From Paludibacteraceae bacterium (lineage in GTDB: Bacteria; Bacteroidota; Bacteroidia; Bacteroidales; Paludibacteraceae), in the NCBI GenBank assembly GCA_024399495.1, contig JAKSNY010000004.1, forward strand, positions 79,338 through 143,337: a DNA stretch of 64,000 nt, given 5' to 3'. The notes under the pieces were generated by a model. It saw only the letters and a list, made by a program, of their open reading frames with translations. It ran no database searches and was not told where the DNA came from. Shown here in pieces: positions 26,787 to 34,735 of the stretch (positions within the stretch are counted from its first letter, which is position 1; each line of letters opens with the position of its first letter). A program made the translations under genes and the position numbers.

Positions 26787-28319
26787 ATGAAAAAACTTAT
26801 CTATACAGTAACCGCTGCACTGATAATGCTTGCCTTTGTATCTTGTGAGAAAAAAGAGACAGTAAAGGAGGCACAGTCATCTGTAGAGAAGGCTGATATG
26901 GTGTTTACAGCCACATCAGAAAGCGGTGCTTTAAAGACCACAATGCACTCAAACGGCACCACAGTGGTGTGGTCAGAGGGCGATAAAATAAAGGTGTTCA
27001 CTGCCGAAGACCAGACAGGCAGTGTGTGTACAATGACTGACCCTAAATGGGTAGGCACTAACACAGCGGAGTTTGCAGGACAGTGTGCCAAGAAAGGACC
27101 TTGGACAGCAATATGCCCTGCCAACAAGGCTACAGGTTTTGCAAACGGCAACATAACCATTACAATGCCAGAGAAACAGACATACGCTGCTAATACATTT
27201 GCAGCAGGTGCAATGCCTTGCGTTGCATACTCAGAGATTGCCACCCTTAATTTCAAACACACATTCGGTGTGTTGAAATTCAGCCTCCAACTTAAAGAGG
27301 GAGAGACGGGTTCTGTAAAGAGCATAACAGTAACAACCAAGGGTTCAGAGAAACTTAACGGTACATTTACAGTTAACCCATCTTCAGGCAGTGCGGCTGC
27401 CCAAAAGAGCGGTGCAGATGGTACAGCATCTGTAATTATTGACTGTGGCACTGGCGTGGCACTCAGCACAAGCACAGCCACAGATTTTTGGATTGTGGTT
27501 CCACAGGGTGCGTTTGAGGGCGGATTTGACGTGACAGTAACACCAATAGACGATCATTATCTTCCAACAACAATTTCAGCCACAAAAGCCAACACCATTA
27601 CTGCAGGTAAGATTAAGGAGATGCCTGTACAGATAGTTGAGTTTAATGAAAAACCACGTCCTGCTTGTCAAGAGGCATTGGATGCAGATGCCAACTGGGT
27701 TAAGATAGGTGAACAATATTGGCTTAAGGAAAACATCAAGTGTACAGAGTATGACAAAGGGTCTGAGGCGTACAAAGTTGGCAGATACACTATTCCGACA
27801 TCATCAAATAAAACATTTAACCCATACTACACCGTCATTCCAGATTCAAAAAAACCTGATCATATGACTCCTGAGCAGTTCGGCAAGTTAGGCTTGCTGT
27901 ACAACTGGGCTGCCGCTATGGGATATACAGATCTAGAAGCAAGAGCCCAAACAGGAGCATACAGCGGAACCCGTCAGGGTATCTGCCCTAATGGCTCACA
28001 CATTCCTTCAGTAGCGGAGTGGAATGTTCTCAGTGATTATTTGGGCGGAGGCTCTGTCGCAGGCAAGAAGATGAAGACCGAAACCGGCTGGTATAAAAAC
28101 TCTGGTACTAACGAAAGTCGTTTTGCGGCTCTGCCGGCAGGCTACGCCCAAGGAAGCACCTGGTACAGTGGTGTTGGTGATGGCACCTACTATTTGTCAT
28201 CAAATGCCGACCAAATCAGTGGCGTTTACGACCGCGAGCTCGGTTACGGCTATGAAGATTTGAAACCGTACCACACCAGTAAGGAATATGCATGTAGCGT
28301 GCGTTGCTTAAGGGATTAA
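26787..28319 (+). CDS. Lipoprotein with fimbrillin-like N-terminus and FISUMP C-terminal domain
   Basis: The 510-residue lipoprotein has lipobox AFVSC and Cys20. Residues about 35-280 form a fimbrillin-like domain (TTVVWSEGDKIKVF, AICPANKA) similar to the preceding protein. Residues about 300-510 form a FISUMP domain (major paralogous domain first noted in Fibrobacter succinogenes) with WVKIGEQYWLKENIKC, LLYNWAAAMGYT, GICPNGSHIP and a final SVRCLRD. FISUMP domains occur on surface proteins; the ligand is unknown. The FISUMP half is closely related to the lipoprotein at 61125. Confidence 0.82.
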   Translation: MKKLIYTVTAALIMLAFVSCEKKETVKEAQSSVEKADMVFTATSESGALKTTMHSNGTTVVWSEGDKIKVFTAEDQTGSVCTMTDPKWVGTNTAEFAGQCAKKGPWTAICPANKATGFANGNITITMPEKQTYAANTFAAGAMPCVAYSEIATLNFKHTFGVLKFSLQLKEGETGSVKSITVTTKGSEKLNGTFTVNPSSGSAAAQKSGADGTASVIIDCGTGVALSTSTATDFWIVVPQGAFEGGFDVTVTPIDDHYLPTTISATKANTITAGKIKEMPVQIVEFNEKPRPACQEALDADANWVKIGEQYWLKENIKCTEYDKGSEAYKVGRYTIPTSSNKTFNPYYTVIPDSKKPDHMTPEQFGKLGLLYNWAAAMGYTDLEARAQTGAYSGTRQGICPNGSHIPSVAEWNVLSDYLGGGSVAGKKMKTETGWYKNSGTNESRFAALPAGYAQGSTWYSGVGDGTYYLSSNADQISGVYDRELGYGYEDLKPYHTSKEYACSVRCLRD

Positions 28320-28326
28320 AATTTGA

Positions 28327-28364
28327 ATCATCAGACTTCGGGCAGTAAGCCAAAGTCTGATGAT
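28327..28364 (+). terminator. Hairpin after the FISUMP lipoprotein
   Basis: A perfect 12-bp stem (ATCATCAGACTT with AAGTCTGATGAT) surrounds a 14-nt loop 7 bp past the stop codon. It lacks a T-tract, so it may stabilise the 3' end rather than terminate. The following stretch to 28556 holds only low-complexity repeats of an AGCCAAAYAACCAAAY kind (about 28480-28540); no gene was seen. Confidence 0.5.
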
Positions 28365-28556
28365 AACAGGCGGGCTGTCCCAAATGTCAAATAACTACCA
28401 ACGGGTCAAGGGACTGTGATTTCCTTTGACCTTTGTTTTGTTCGCTTTTCAATCCGCTACAAGCAATCAAATAGAATTCAGCCAAACAACCAAATAAAAA
28501 TAAGCCAAATAACCAAACAAAATCAAGCCAAATAACAAAAAATATTGAAAAATATT

Positions 28557-28586
28557 TTTGTATTTCACAGATTATCACTATATTTG
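28557..28586 (+). promoter_or_regulatory. Promoter of ATPase gene, copy 1
   Basis: TTTG at 28557-28560 and TATATTTG at 28579-28586 are separated by 18 bp, a near-ideal Bacteroidetes promoter 37 bp upstream of the ATG at 28624. Confidence 0.75.
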
Positions 28587-28623
28587 CAATAAATTTACAA
28601 AAACAAATTTATATGCTAAAAAT

Positions 28624-29898
28624 ATGGAGTACAAAAGAAGAATCGCAGACATAATTTTAAAAGAAAAATTGGATGCAATGGGTGCTGTTTTAATAGAAGG
28701 TCCTAAAGCCTGTGGTAAAACCACAACTGCGGAGCAACAAGCCAAAAGCATTCTTTATATGGATGACCCTCAACAGATTAAGCAAAACCTGCAATTAGCG
28801 GAAACAAACATAAAACGATTATTAGAAGGTGAAAATCCAAGACTTATAGACGAGTGGCAGATTGCCCCTCAACTGTGGGATGCCATTCGTTTTGAAACTG
28901 ACCACAGGCAAGGAGACGGATTTTTTATGCTGACAGGTTCTGCTGTTCCTGCAGACAAATCTAAAATCAATCATAGTGGTGCAGGTCGTTTTGCTTGGCT
29001 CACAATGCGCCCCATGACCCTATGGGAATCTAGAGAATCAACAGGAGACGTCAGTCTAAGAAACCTATTTCAAAACCCAGAAAAAGTTGATGGGGAAAAC
29101 AAGTTGCAGTTGGAAAACATAGCCTACTATATCTGTCGTGGAGGTTGGCCTAAAGCAATCAATAAAAAAAATGAAAAATCCGCTATACAACAGGTAATTG
29201 AGTATTATGAAGCCATAACACGTTCAGATATCTCAAGAGTTGACAACATATCAAGAGACGAGCATCGTGCCAAAAGACTTATGCGTTCATACGCGAGATT
29301 ACAAGGGGCTTCGGCTACTATCCCTACAATAGTAGCGGATATGAAAGCCAATGAGCTGGAAGATATGAGCGACGAGACCATTGCGTCTTATATAAATGCT
29401 TTAAAAAATATTTTTGTGATTGAAGACATGCCGGCGTGGAATCCTAATCTGCGTTCTAAAACAGCGATACGAACAAGTGATACCAGATATTTTATTGACC
29501 CGTCTTTAGCGACCACAGCGTTAGGGATAGGACCTAATGACTTGTTGAACGATTTGGAAACTATGGGTCTGTTTTTTGAGACCCTTTGCGTCAGAGACTT
29601 GCGCGTGTATGCCGATGCTAATTATGGTAATGTCTATCATTACAGAGATAAATCGGGACTTGAATGTGACACTGTAGTTCATTTAAGAAACGGCAATTAC
29701 GGACTTATAGAGATTAAACTTGGAGGCGAAACTCTTATTGAAGAAGGTGCTACTAATTTAAAGCGCTTGGAAGATAAAATAGACACCACAAAAATGAAAA
29801 AACCGTCATTCAAAATGGTGCTTACAGCCGTTGGTCAATATGCCTACATGCGGACAGACGGTGTAATGATAGTTCCTATAGGGTGCTTGAAAGATTAG
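28624..29898 (+). CDS. AAA_14/DUF4143-type ATPase, copy 1
   Basis: This is a P-loop ATPase of 424 residues. Walker A is EGPKACGKTTT (about 25-35) and Walker B is RLIDEWQ; a sensor-like LTGSAVP follows. The C-terminal DUF4143 region ends in a PD-(D/E)XK-like segment (GLECDTVVHLRNG ... LIEIKLGG). The family is widespread in gut bacteria and archaea, often multi-copy, with no established function; a nuclease or toxin-like role has been guessed. The start at 28624 follows a good promoter; an upstream in-frame ATG at 28558 lies before the -7 box and is rejected. Confidence 0.88.
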   Translation: MEYKRRIADIILKEKLDAMGAVLIEGPKACGKTTTAEQQAKSILYMDDPQQIKQNLQLAETNIKRLLEGENPRLIDEWQIAPQLWDAIRFETDHRQGDGFFMLTGSAVPADKSKINHSGAGRFAWLTMRPMTLWESRESTGDVSLRNLFQNPEKVDGENKLQLENIAYYICRGGWPKAINKKNEKSAIQQVIEYYEAITRSDISRVDNISRDEHRAKRLMRSYARLQGASATIPTIVADMKANELEDMSDETIASYINALKNIFVIEDMPAWNPNLRSKTAIRTSDTRYFIDPSLATTALGIGPNDLLNDLETMGLFFETLCVRDLRVYADANYGNVYHYRDKSGLECDTVVHLRNGNYGLIEIKLGGETLIEEGATNLKRLEDKIDTTKMKKPSFKMVLTAVGQYAYMRTDGVMIVPIGCLKD

Positions 29899-29962
29899 TT
29901 TTTTTTCAAAAAATGTTCCATATTTTTTGATTTTGTGAATTATAAAAAAAATAGTATTTTTG
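29899..29962 (+). promoter_or_regulatory. Promoter with conserved upstream A/T block, before the endonuclease-fold lipoprotein
   Basis: TTTG at 29932-29935 and TATTTTTG at 29955-29962 are 19 bp apart. The upstream block (TTTTTTCAAAAAATGTTCCA and TATTTTTTGATTTTG) closely matches those at 25070-25110 and 63691-63726. It starts right at the ATPase stop codon. Confidence 0.7.
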
Positions 29963-30037
29963 CAAAGTGAAGGTATTTGGTGATGTATCTCTTGTTAGAC
30001 TTGATTGGAAAAACGGACATAAATATAAATTGTTTCT

Positions 30038-31528
30038 ATGGAAAGGTTTTTAGTATTGCCGCTCATTATATTGGTGGCGTTAGCATCGTGTAAGAAAAAC
30101 AATAACGGGAAGGAGCTTACAGAGAGTCCTGAACTTGTTTCTGCTAAGATTAGTGAGATAGGGGATACTTTTGTTAAATTTAAGGTAGCGGGTGTTGACC
30201 AAAACGGAGATGCCACCACTAAGTTTGTAGTTGTGTTTCCATTACAAAAAGAGATTGGAGAAGTGGAGTGTGAGGTAGATGATAAGGGAATAATTGGGGT
30301 TGAGGGGCTTACACCTAACACAAACTATTTTGTAGGCATATTTACAAAAGACAGATGCAATAATGTATCGTACAATAGCGAGGACATAAATTTTACCACA
30401 TCTGGACCTAAAACAGTAACATTGGGTGCTGTACAGGGCGGTACGGTAAAGATGTTTTATAAGGGAGAGGAACTAAAATCGGGTGAGACAGTGCCACAAA
30501 ACTCTTACGTAACGGTAGAGGCAGTGGCAGACGATTACCATTTGTTCAGTGGCATCAATATATATAAAGGTGTGGCGGTGCGTGACTCTTTTAAAGTAAC
30601 AAAAGATACTACCGTAGTGGCGGAGTTTACTGCTGTAGATGCGTTGCCTGCTACAGATAAGTATAAGGTTTGTAACTACAATATAAGGCTATATACTGAG
30701 GACGATAAAAAAGACAAACATTGGACAAATCGTAGGAGTTATCTGTTTAAAATGATAGAGAAACACACAATGGATGTGTGTGGGTTAGAGGAGATGACAC
30801 CACAGCAAGCACCTGATTTTGAGAAAAATATGCCTGATTATGAGTATGTGGGCTATGGCAGGGATAACGGCAAGGCATACGGAGCAGGCAGTTCAGGAGA
30901 GCAGACAGGCTTGGTATATAACAAACGCCATTTTGTAAAACAAGACCAAGGCAGATTCTTCCTTTCTAACACCCCAAATAAACCCTCAAAGGTTAGCGGA
31001 GCATCATTTAACCGCATGGTTACATGGGTGAAACTAAAAGAGCGTAAATCAGATGTTATATTCTATTTCTTTGCCACCCATTTTGACCACCCTACAAACC
31101 AAACAGGTATAAACACACGTTCTAAAGAGGCCGATATAGCACTTGTAGAGGTGCCTAAAATAGTGGGGAATAATCCTATGTTCTTTGTGGGTGACTTTAA
31201 TTGCCGTCCAGAAGAGCCTGCATATCAAAAACTTGCAGCCCAATGGAAAGACTCATTCATAACTATGGGCGATAAGGCACAGGGAGGCTATGTTTGCAAC
31301 GATGCTCAACTTGCACGTCCAGGACTACAGGCAGACTGTGCCTGCAAGGGCAATACATACACAGGCCTGTATAACGTAAATGACTCATTGCCTAAGCGTA
31401 TAGATTTTGTACTATATAATGAGGTTCATGCATATCCTATATCTTACATTGCAGATGGTGACAATATGGGACACACCACACTGCCATCAGACCATGTGCC
31501 GGTGGTTACAGAGATGGTTATTAAATGA
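30038..31528 (+). CDS. Lipoprotein with fibronectin-like and endonuclease/exonuclease/phosphatase domains
   Basis: The 496-residue lipoprotein has lipobox ALASC, Cys18. Residues about 30-128 resemble a fibronectin type III domain (GLTPNTNYFVGIFTKD). Residues about 130-205 are another small beta domain. Residues about 210-496 are an EEP (DNase I/AP endonuclease-like) domain with the catalytic sequence of NYNIRLY, GLEEMTPQ, ATHFDHPT, VGDFNCRPEEPAY, RIDFVLY and SDHVPVV. Surface location suggests extracellular phosphodiester or phosphate ester hydrolysis, for example nucleic acid or phospholipid scavenging. Its TGA stop lies in a family B array. Confidence 0.87.
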   Translation: MERFLVLPLIILVALASCKKNNNGKELTESPELVSAKISEIGDTFVKFKVAGVDQNGDATTKFVVVFPLQKEIGEVECEVDDKGIIGVEGLTPNTNYFVGIFTKDRCNNVSYNSEDINFTTSGPKTVTLGAVQGGTVKMFYKGEELKSGETVPQNSYVTVEAVADDYHLFSGINIYKGVAVRDSFKVTKDTTVVAEFTAVDALPATDKYKVCNYNIRLYTEDDKKDKHWTNRRSYLFKMIEKHTMDVCGLEEMTPQQAPDFEKNMPDYEYVGYGRDNGKAYGAGSSGEQTGLVYNKRHFVKQDQGRFFLSNTPNKPSKVSGASFNRMVTWVKLKERKSDVIFYFFATHFDHPTNQTGINTRSKEADIALVEVPKIVGNNPMFFVGDFNCRPEEPAYQKLAAQWKDSFITMGDKAQGGYVCNDAQLARPGLQADCACKGNTYTGLYNVNDSLPKRIDFVLYNEVHAYPISYIADGDNMGHTTLPSDHVPVVTEMVIK

Positions 31529-31557
31529 TGTATGATGTATGATGTATGATGTATGAG
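31526..31557. repeat. Family B heptamer array (GATGTAT)
   Basis: Four to five tandem GATGTAT units overlap the stop codon of the upstream lipoprotein gene (TGA at 31526-31528) and end 15 bp before the DUF59 gene. Confidence 0.8.
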
Positions 31558-31571
31558 GAGATGTTAAATTT

Positions 31572-31886
31572 ATGTCTGAATTTTTGGAAATAGAGGAGGG
31601 TATAGTCAAAATGCTGAAAACAGTGTTTGACCCTGAAATCCCTGTAAATGTATATGACTTAGGTCTTATATATAAGATAGATGTGTCTGATACCAAAGAC
31701 GTTACCATAGATATGACCCTTACGGCGGTAGGGTGTCCTATGGGAGATTTCATAGCAGAGGATGTAAAACAGAAAGTGCAGAGTGTTGAGGGTGTCAATA
31801 GTGTTACCGTAAACATAGTCTTTGAACCTGCCTGGGACCAAAGCATGATGACCGATGAAGCCAAACTTGAGTTAGGGTATCTGTAA
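31572..31886 (+). CDS. DUF59/MIP18-family iron-sulfur assembly protein (SufT-like)
   Basis: The 104-residue cytoplasmic protein of the MIP18 (DUF59) family helps mature or transfer Fe-S clusters. It contains the family core DPEIPVNVYDLGLIY and TAVGCPMGD with the conserved reactive Cys55. Many Bacteroidetes carry it in or near suf operons, but no other suf gene is in the window. Downstream ttcA encodes an Fe-S dependent tRNA enzyme, 26 bp away, a plausible functional pairing. Confidence 0.9.
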   Translation: MSEFLEIEEGIVKMLKTVFDPEIPVNVYDLGLIYKIDVSDTKDVTIDMTLTAVGCPMGDFIAEDVKQKVQSVEGVNSVTVNIVFEPAWDQSMMTDEAKLELGYL

Positions 31887-31912
31887 TCTTTGCCAGTCCA
31901 AACAGAAACTTA

Positions 31913-32647
31913 ATGGAAACCGAGCAATCCTTTATATATCATCTGCGTGGCAAATTCTCTAAGGCGTTGAAAGATTATGCCTTGATAGATGACGGCGATA
32001 AGGTTCTCATCGGGTTATCGGGTGGAAAAGACAGCCTTGCCTTAGTGGATTTCTTTGCTGAAAGGATGAAAATCTTCAAGCCTAAGTTTACTGTTGAGGC
32101 GGCACACATTATTGTAAGGAATATACCGTATCAGTCAGACATTGAGTATCTGAAAAACTATTGTAACAGTTTTGACATACCTCTGCATATAGTGGAGACG
32201 GAATTTGACCAATCTACAGACACACGTAAGTCTCCTTGTTTCCTCTGTTCCTGGAACAGGCGTAAAAAGTTGTTTGAGACAGCATCTGAGTTAGGTTGCA
32301 CTAAAATAGCATTGGGGCACCATCAAGATGACATTATTGAGACTCTGCTAATGAACCTTACGTTTCAGGGGGCTTTTGCCACTATGCCTCCTCTACTGAA
32401 AATGAATAAGATGGAGTTCTCTATAATACGTCCGCTATGTCTTATCAAAGAGAGTGAGTTACAGCAGTTTGCATCAATTAAAGGCTTCAGAAAACAGATT
32501 AAGAACTGCCCGTATGAGAATGACTCCAACCGTGCCGATATGAAAGCCGTACTTTCAGAGTTGGAAAAACTTAACAAAGATGCCCGATACAGCATTTGGG
32601 GAGCGATGCAAAATGTGCAAGCAGAATATTTACCAAAAAAAAGTTAA
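31913..32647 (+). CDS. ttcA: TtcA-like tRNA 2-thiocytidine synthase
   Basis: This ATP-dependent tRNA thiolase of 244 residues adds sulfur to C32 in tRNAs (family function). The PP-loop SGGKDS is at 36-41. The cluster-binding Cys109 and Cys112 lie in KSPCFLCSWNRRKK, and a third Cys in KNCPYEND completes the TtcA pattern. LGHHQDDIIETLLMNL is the conserved mid-domain. The final residues (KKS) and TAA stop run into a family A repeat, so the native C-terminus may be changed. Confidence 0.9.
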   Translation: METEQSFIYHLRGKFSKALKDYALIDDGDKVLIGLSGGKDSLALVDFFAERMKIFKPKFTVEAAHIIVRNIPYQSDIEYLKNYCNSFDIPLHIVETEFDQSTDTRKSPCFLCSWNRRKKLFETASELGCTKIALGHHQDDIIETLLMNLTFQGAFATMPPLLKMNKMEFSIIRPLCLIKESELQQFASIKGFRKQIKNCPYENDSNRADMKAVLSELEKLNKDARYSIWGAMQNVQAEYLPKKS

Positions 32648-32785
32648 AAGTTAAAAGTTGAAAGTTGAAAGTTGAAAGTTTTTTGTATCTTTGCATTTTG
32701 TTATAGAACTTATAACTTTCAATTTTACTTTCAGTCAGCTAACGCAGTCAATTATCAATTTTCAATTATCAATTTTCAATTATAA
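32644..32785. repeat. Family A fold-back repeat upstream of mutA, carrying a promoter
   Basis: The left arm is AAAAGTTGAAAGTTGAAAG heptads. The core module appears in reverse orientation (CAGTCAGCTAACGCAGTCAA, about 32730-32750), and the right arm is ATTATCAATTTTCAATTATC units. The element overlaps the ttcA stop and ends just before the mutA ATG; the mutA promoter lies inside it. Confidence 0.75.
32664..32693 (+). promoter_or_regulatory. Promoter of mutA-mutB within a family A repeat
   Basis: TATCTTTG (32686-32693) is an exact -7 box. GTTG at 32664-32667, part of a heptad unit, lies 18 bp upstream in the -33 position. The repeat therefore seems to supply half of the promoter. Confidence 0.55.
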
Positions 32786-32791
32786 AAAATT

Positions 32792-34660
32792 ATGGCTAAC
32801 AAATTGAACTTTTTAGCGGATTTCCCTGCCATTACAACAGAGCAGTGGATGGCTAAAATCACTGAAGACCTGAAGGGTGCCGATTTCAACAAGAAGTTGG
32901 TTTGGCGTACCCCTGAAGGGTTCAATGTAATGCCTTTCTACCGTCAGGAGAACTTGGAGGGCTTACAGACTACAGAGAGTGCACCGGGTCAGTTCCCGTT
33001 TGTGCGTGGTGTTAAAGAGAGTAATGTTTGGCGTGTACGTCAGAACATTAACGTTAAGGAGTTGGGTGCCGCCGATGCTAACAAAAAGGCATTGGACATA
33101 CTTACAAAAGGCGTTGACTCTTTAGGCTTCAAACTTAATGCAGAGGAGTTAAGTGCTTCTTACATTGCCACATTGCTAAAGGGCATAGATGCAGAGAAGG
33201 TGGAGCTAAACTTTAAGGTTTGCATGCACAAGACTGCTGAACTTGTAGATTTGCTTTGTGAGTTCTTTAAGAATAACGGTTTTGATGCCGCTAAGGTTCA
33301 AGGTTCTATAAATGTGGACCCTATAAAGAGAATGTTACGCAAAGGTAGGAAATATTCTGCCGCTGAAGTTTCTGAATTTATAACCACAGCAGTTAAGGCA
33401 GGAGAGAAACTTCCTAAATTCCGTACAGTAGGTGTTAATCCTAAGGTATTCTGTAATGCAGGTGTTTATGCTACACAAGAACTTGGTTACGCTCTTGCTT
33501 GGGGTAACCAATATATGGAAATGCTTACAGAGGCAGGCATCGATGCTAAGGAGGCTGGCTGTGCCATTAAGTTTAACTTTGGTATTGGTGGTAACTACTT
33601 TATGGAGATTGCAAAATTCCGTGCCGCACGTCTGCTTTGGGCTAAGATAGTAGAGGCTTACAAGCCATCTTGTAACTGTGCAGCCAAAATGTGCATTCAC
33701 GCTGTAACATCTTCGTTCAACAAGACGCTGTTTGATGCTCACGTAAATCTTCTACGTTCTCAGACAGAGGCTATGAGTGCCGCTCTTGGTGGTGTATGCT
33801 CAATGACAGTACGTCCGTTTGACATTACATACAAGGCTGCCGATGATTTCTCTGAGCGTATAGCACGTAACCAGCAGTTACTGCTTAAAGAGGAGTCTCA
33901 CTTTGATAAGGTTGTTGACCCGGCTGCAGGTTCATATTATCTTGAGAACCTTACCGCTATGGTTGCAGAGCAGGCTTGGAAGATATTCCTTGAGATTCAG
34001 AACGGTGGCGGATTCTTTGCCGCTGTAGAGAATGGCTCTATTGTAAGTGCCGTTAAGGAGATTGCCGCCGGCAGAATGAAAGCTGTTGCTTCACGTAAGG
34101 AGACACTGCTTGGTACAAACCAATTCCCTAACTTTAATGAGACCGCCGCTTCCAAAATAGAAAAGAAGGGTGATTGCAAGTGCAAGTGCTGCTGTGCAGA
34201 GGCAGAACTTGAGACATTGCCTAAGAACCGTGCCGCAGAGCAGTTTGAGGCTTTGCGTCTTGCAGTAGAGAATTCAGGCAAGCGTCCAAAGGTATTTATG
34301 CTTACCATTGGTAACCTTGCAATGCGTCTTGCTCGTTCACAATTCTCTTGCAATTTCTTTGCATGTGCAGGTTATGAGGTTATTGACAACCTTGGATTTG
34401 ACACTGTAGAGGCTGGTGTAGAGGCTGCTCGCAAGGCTAAGGCAGACATTATAGTTCTTTGCTCAAGCGATGATGAGTATGCAACACTTGCCGTTCCTGC
34501 ATTTAAGGCTATAGGCGGTAAAGAGATTTTTGTAGTTGCAGGTGCTCCTGCTTGTATGGAGGATTTGCAGAAAGAGGGTATAGAGAACTTCATCCACGTA
34601 CGTTGCAATGTTCTTGAAACTCTTAAATCATTTAACGATAAATTAAGTATTAACCAGTAG
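32792..34660 (+). CDS. mutA: Methylmalonyl-CoA mutase small subunit
   Basis: This is the non-catalytic partner of MutB in adenosylcobalamin-dependent succinyl-CoA/methylmalonyl-CoA interconversion (propionate formation). The 622 residues contain a TIM-barrel domain (about 1-440; FNFGIGGNYFMEIAKFRAARL) and a C-terminal B12-domain-like fold (about 480-622) that lacks the DxHxxG cobalamin motif, as expected for the small subunit. The linker has an unusual cysteine cluster: Cys462, 464, 466, 467 and 468. mutB follows after a family D repeat. Confidence 0.95.
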   Translation: MANKLNFLADFPAITTEQWMAKITEDLKGADFNKKLVWRTPEGFNVMPFYRQENLEGLQTTESAPGQFPFVRGVKESNVWRVRQNINVKELGAADANKKALDILTKGVDSLGFKLNAEELSASYIATLLKGIDAEKVELNFKVCMHKTAELVDLLCEFFKNNGFDAAKVQGSINVDPIKRMLRKGRKYSAAEVSEFITTAVKAGEKLPKFRTVGVNPKVFCNAGVYATQELGYALAWGNQYMEMLTEAGIDAKEAGCAIKFNFGIGGNYFMEIAKFRAARLLWAKIVEAYKPSCNCAAKMCIHAVTSSFNKTLFDAHVNLLRSQTEAMSAALGGVCSMTVRPFDITYKAADDFSERIARNQQLLLKEESHFDKVVDPAAGSYYLENLTAMVAEQAWKIFLEIQNGGGFFAAVENGSIVSAVKEIAAGRMKAVASRKETLLGTNQFPNFNETAASKIEKKGDCKCKCCCAEAELETLPKNRAAEQFEALRLAVENSGKRPKVFMLTIGNLAMRLARSQFSCNFFACAGYEVIDNLGFDTVEAGVEAARKAKADIIVLCSSDDEYATLAVPAFKAIGGKEIFVVAGAPACMEDLQKEGIENFIHVRCNVLETLKSFNDKLSINQ

Positions 34661-34662
34661 TA

Positions 34663-34735
34663 TGAATTTTTGGAATAGCGAGCGAAGAACAAACTTGTTT
34701 GTTATTCCGAGTCATGACAAAAATCTATGCGAAGC
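34663..34735 (+). repeat. Family D palindromic repeat between mutA and mutB
   Basis: It contains TTTTTGGAATAGCGAGCGAA, the palindrome ACAAACTTGTTTGT, then TTCCGAGTCATGACAAAAA and ATGCGAAGC. It is highly similar to 51243-51305. The ATG within its right edge (34727) is in frame with mutB but is not the likely start. Confidence 0.75.

Noticed and set aside
26801-27481. Minus-strand open frame of 226 codons
   Set aside because: It is a shadow of the fimbrillin/FISUMP gene; the plus frame has lipobox and domain evidence.
28387-28578. Minus-strand open frame of 63 codons (Phe/Leu-rich)
   Set aside because: It is a product of low-complexity AGCCAAAYAACC repeats and overlaps the ATPase promoter.
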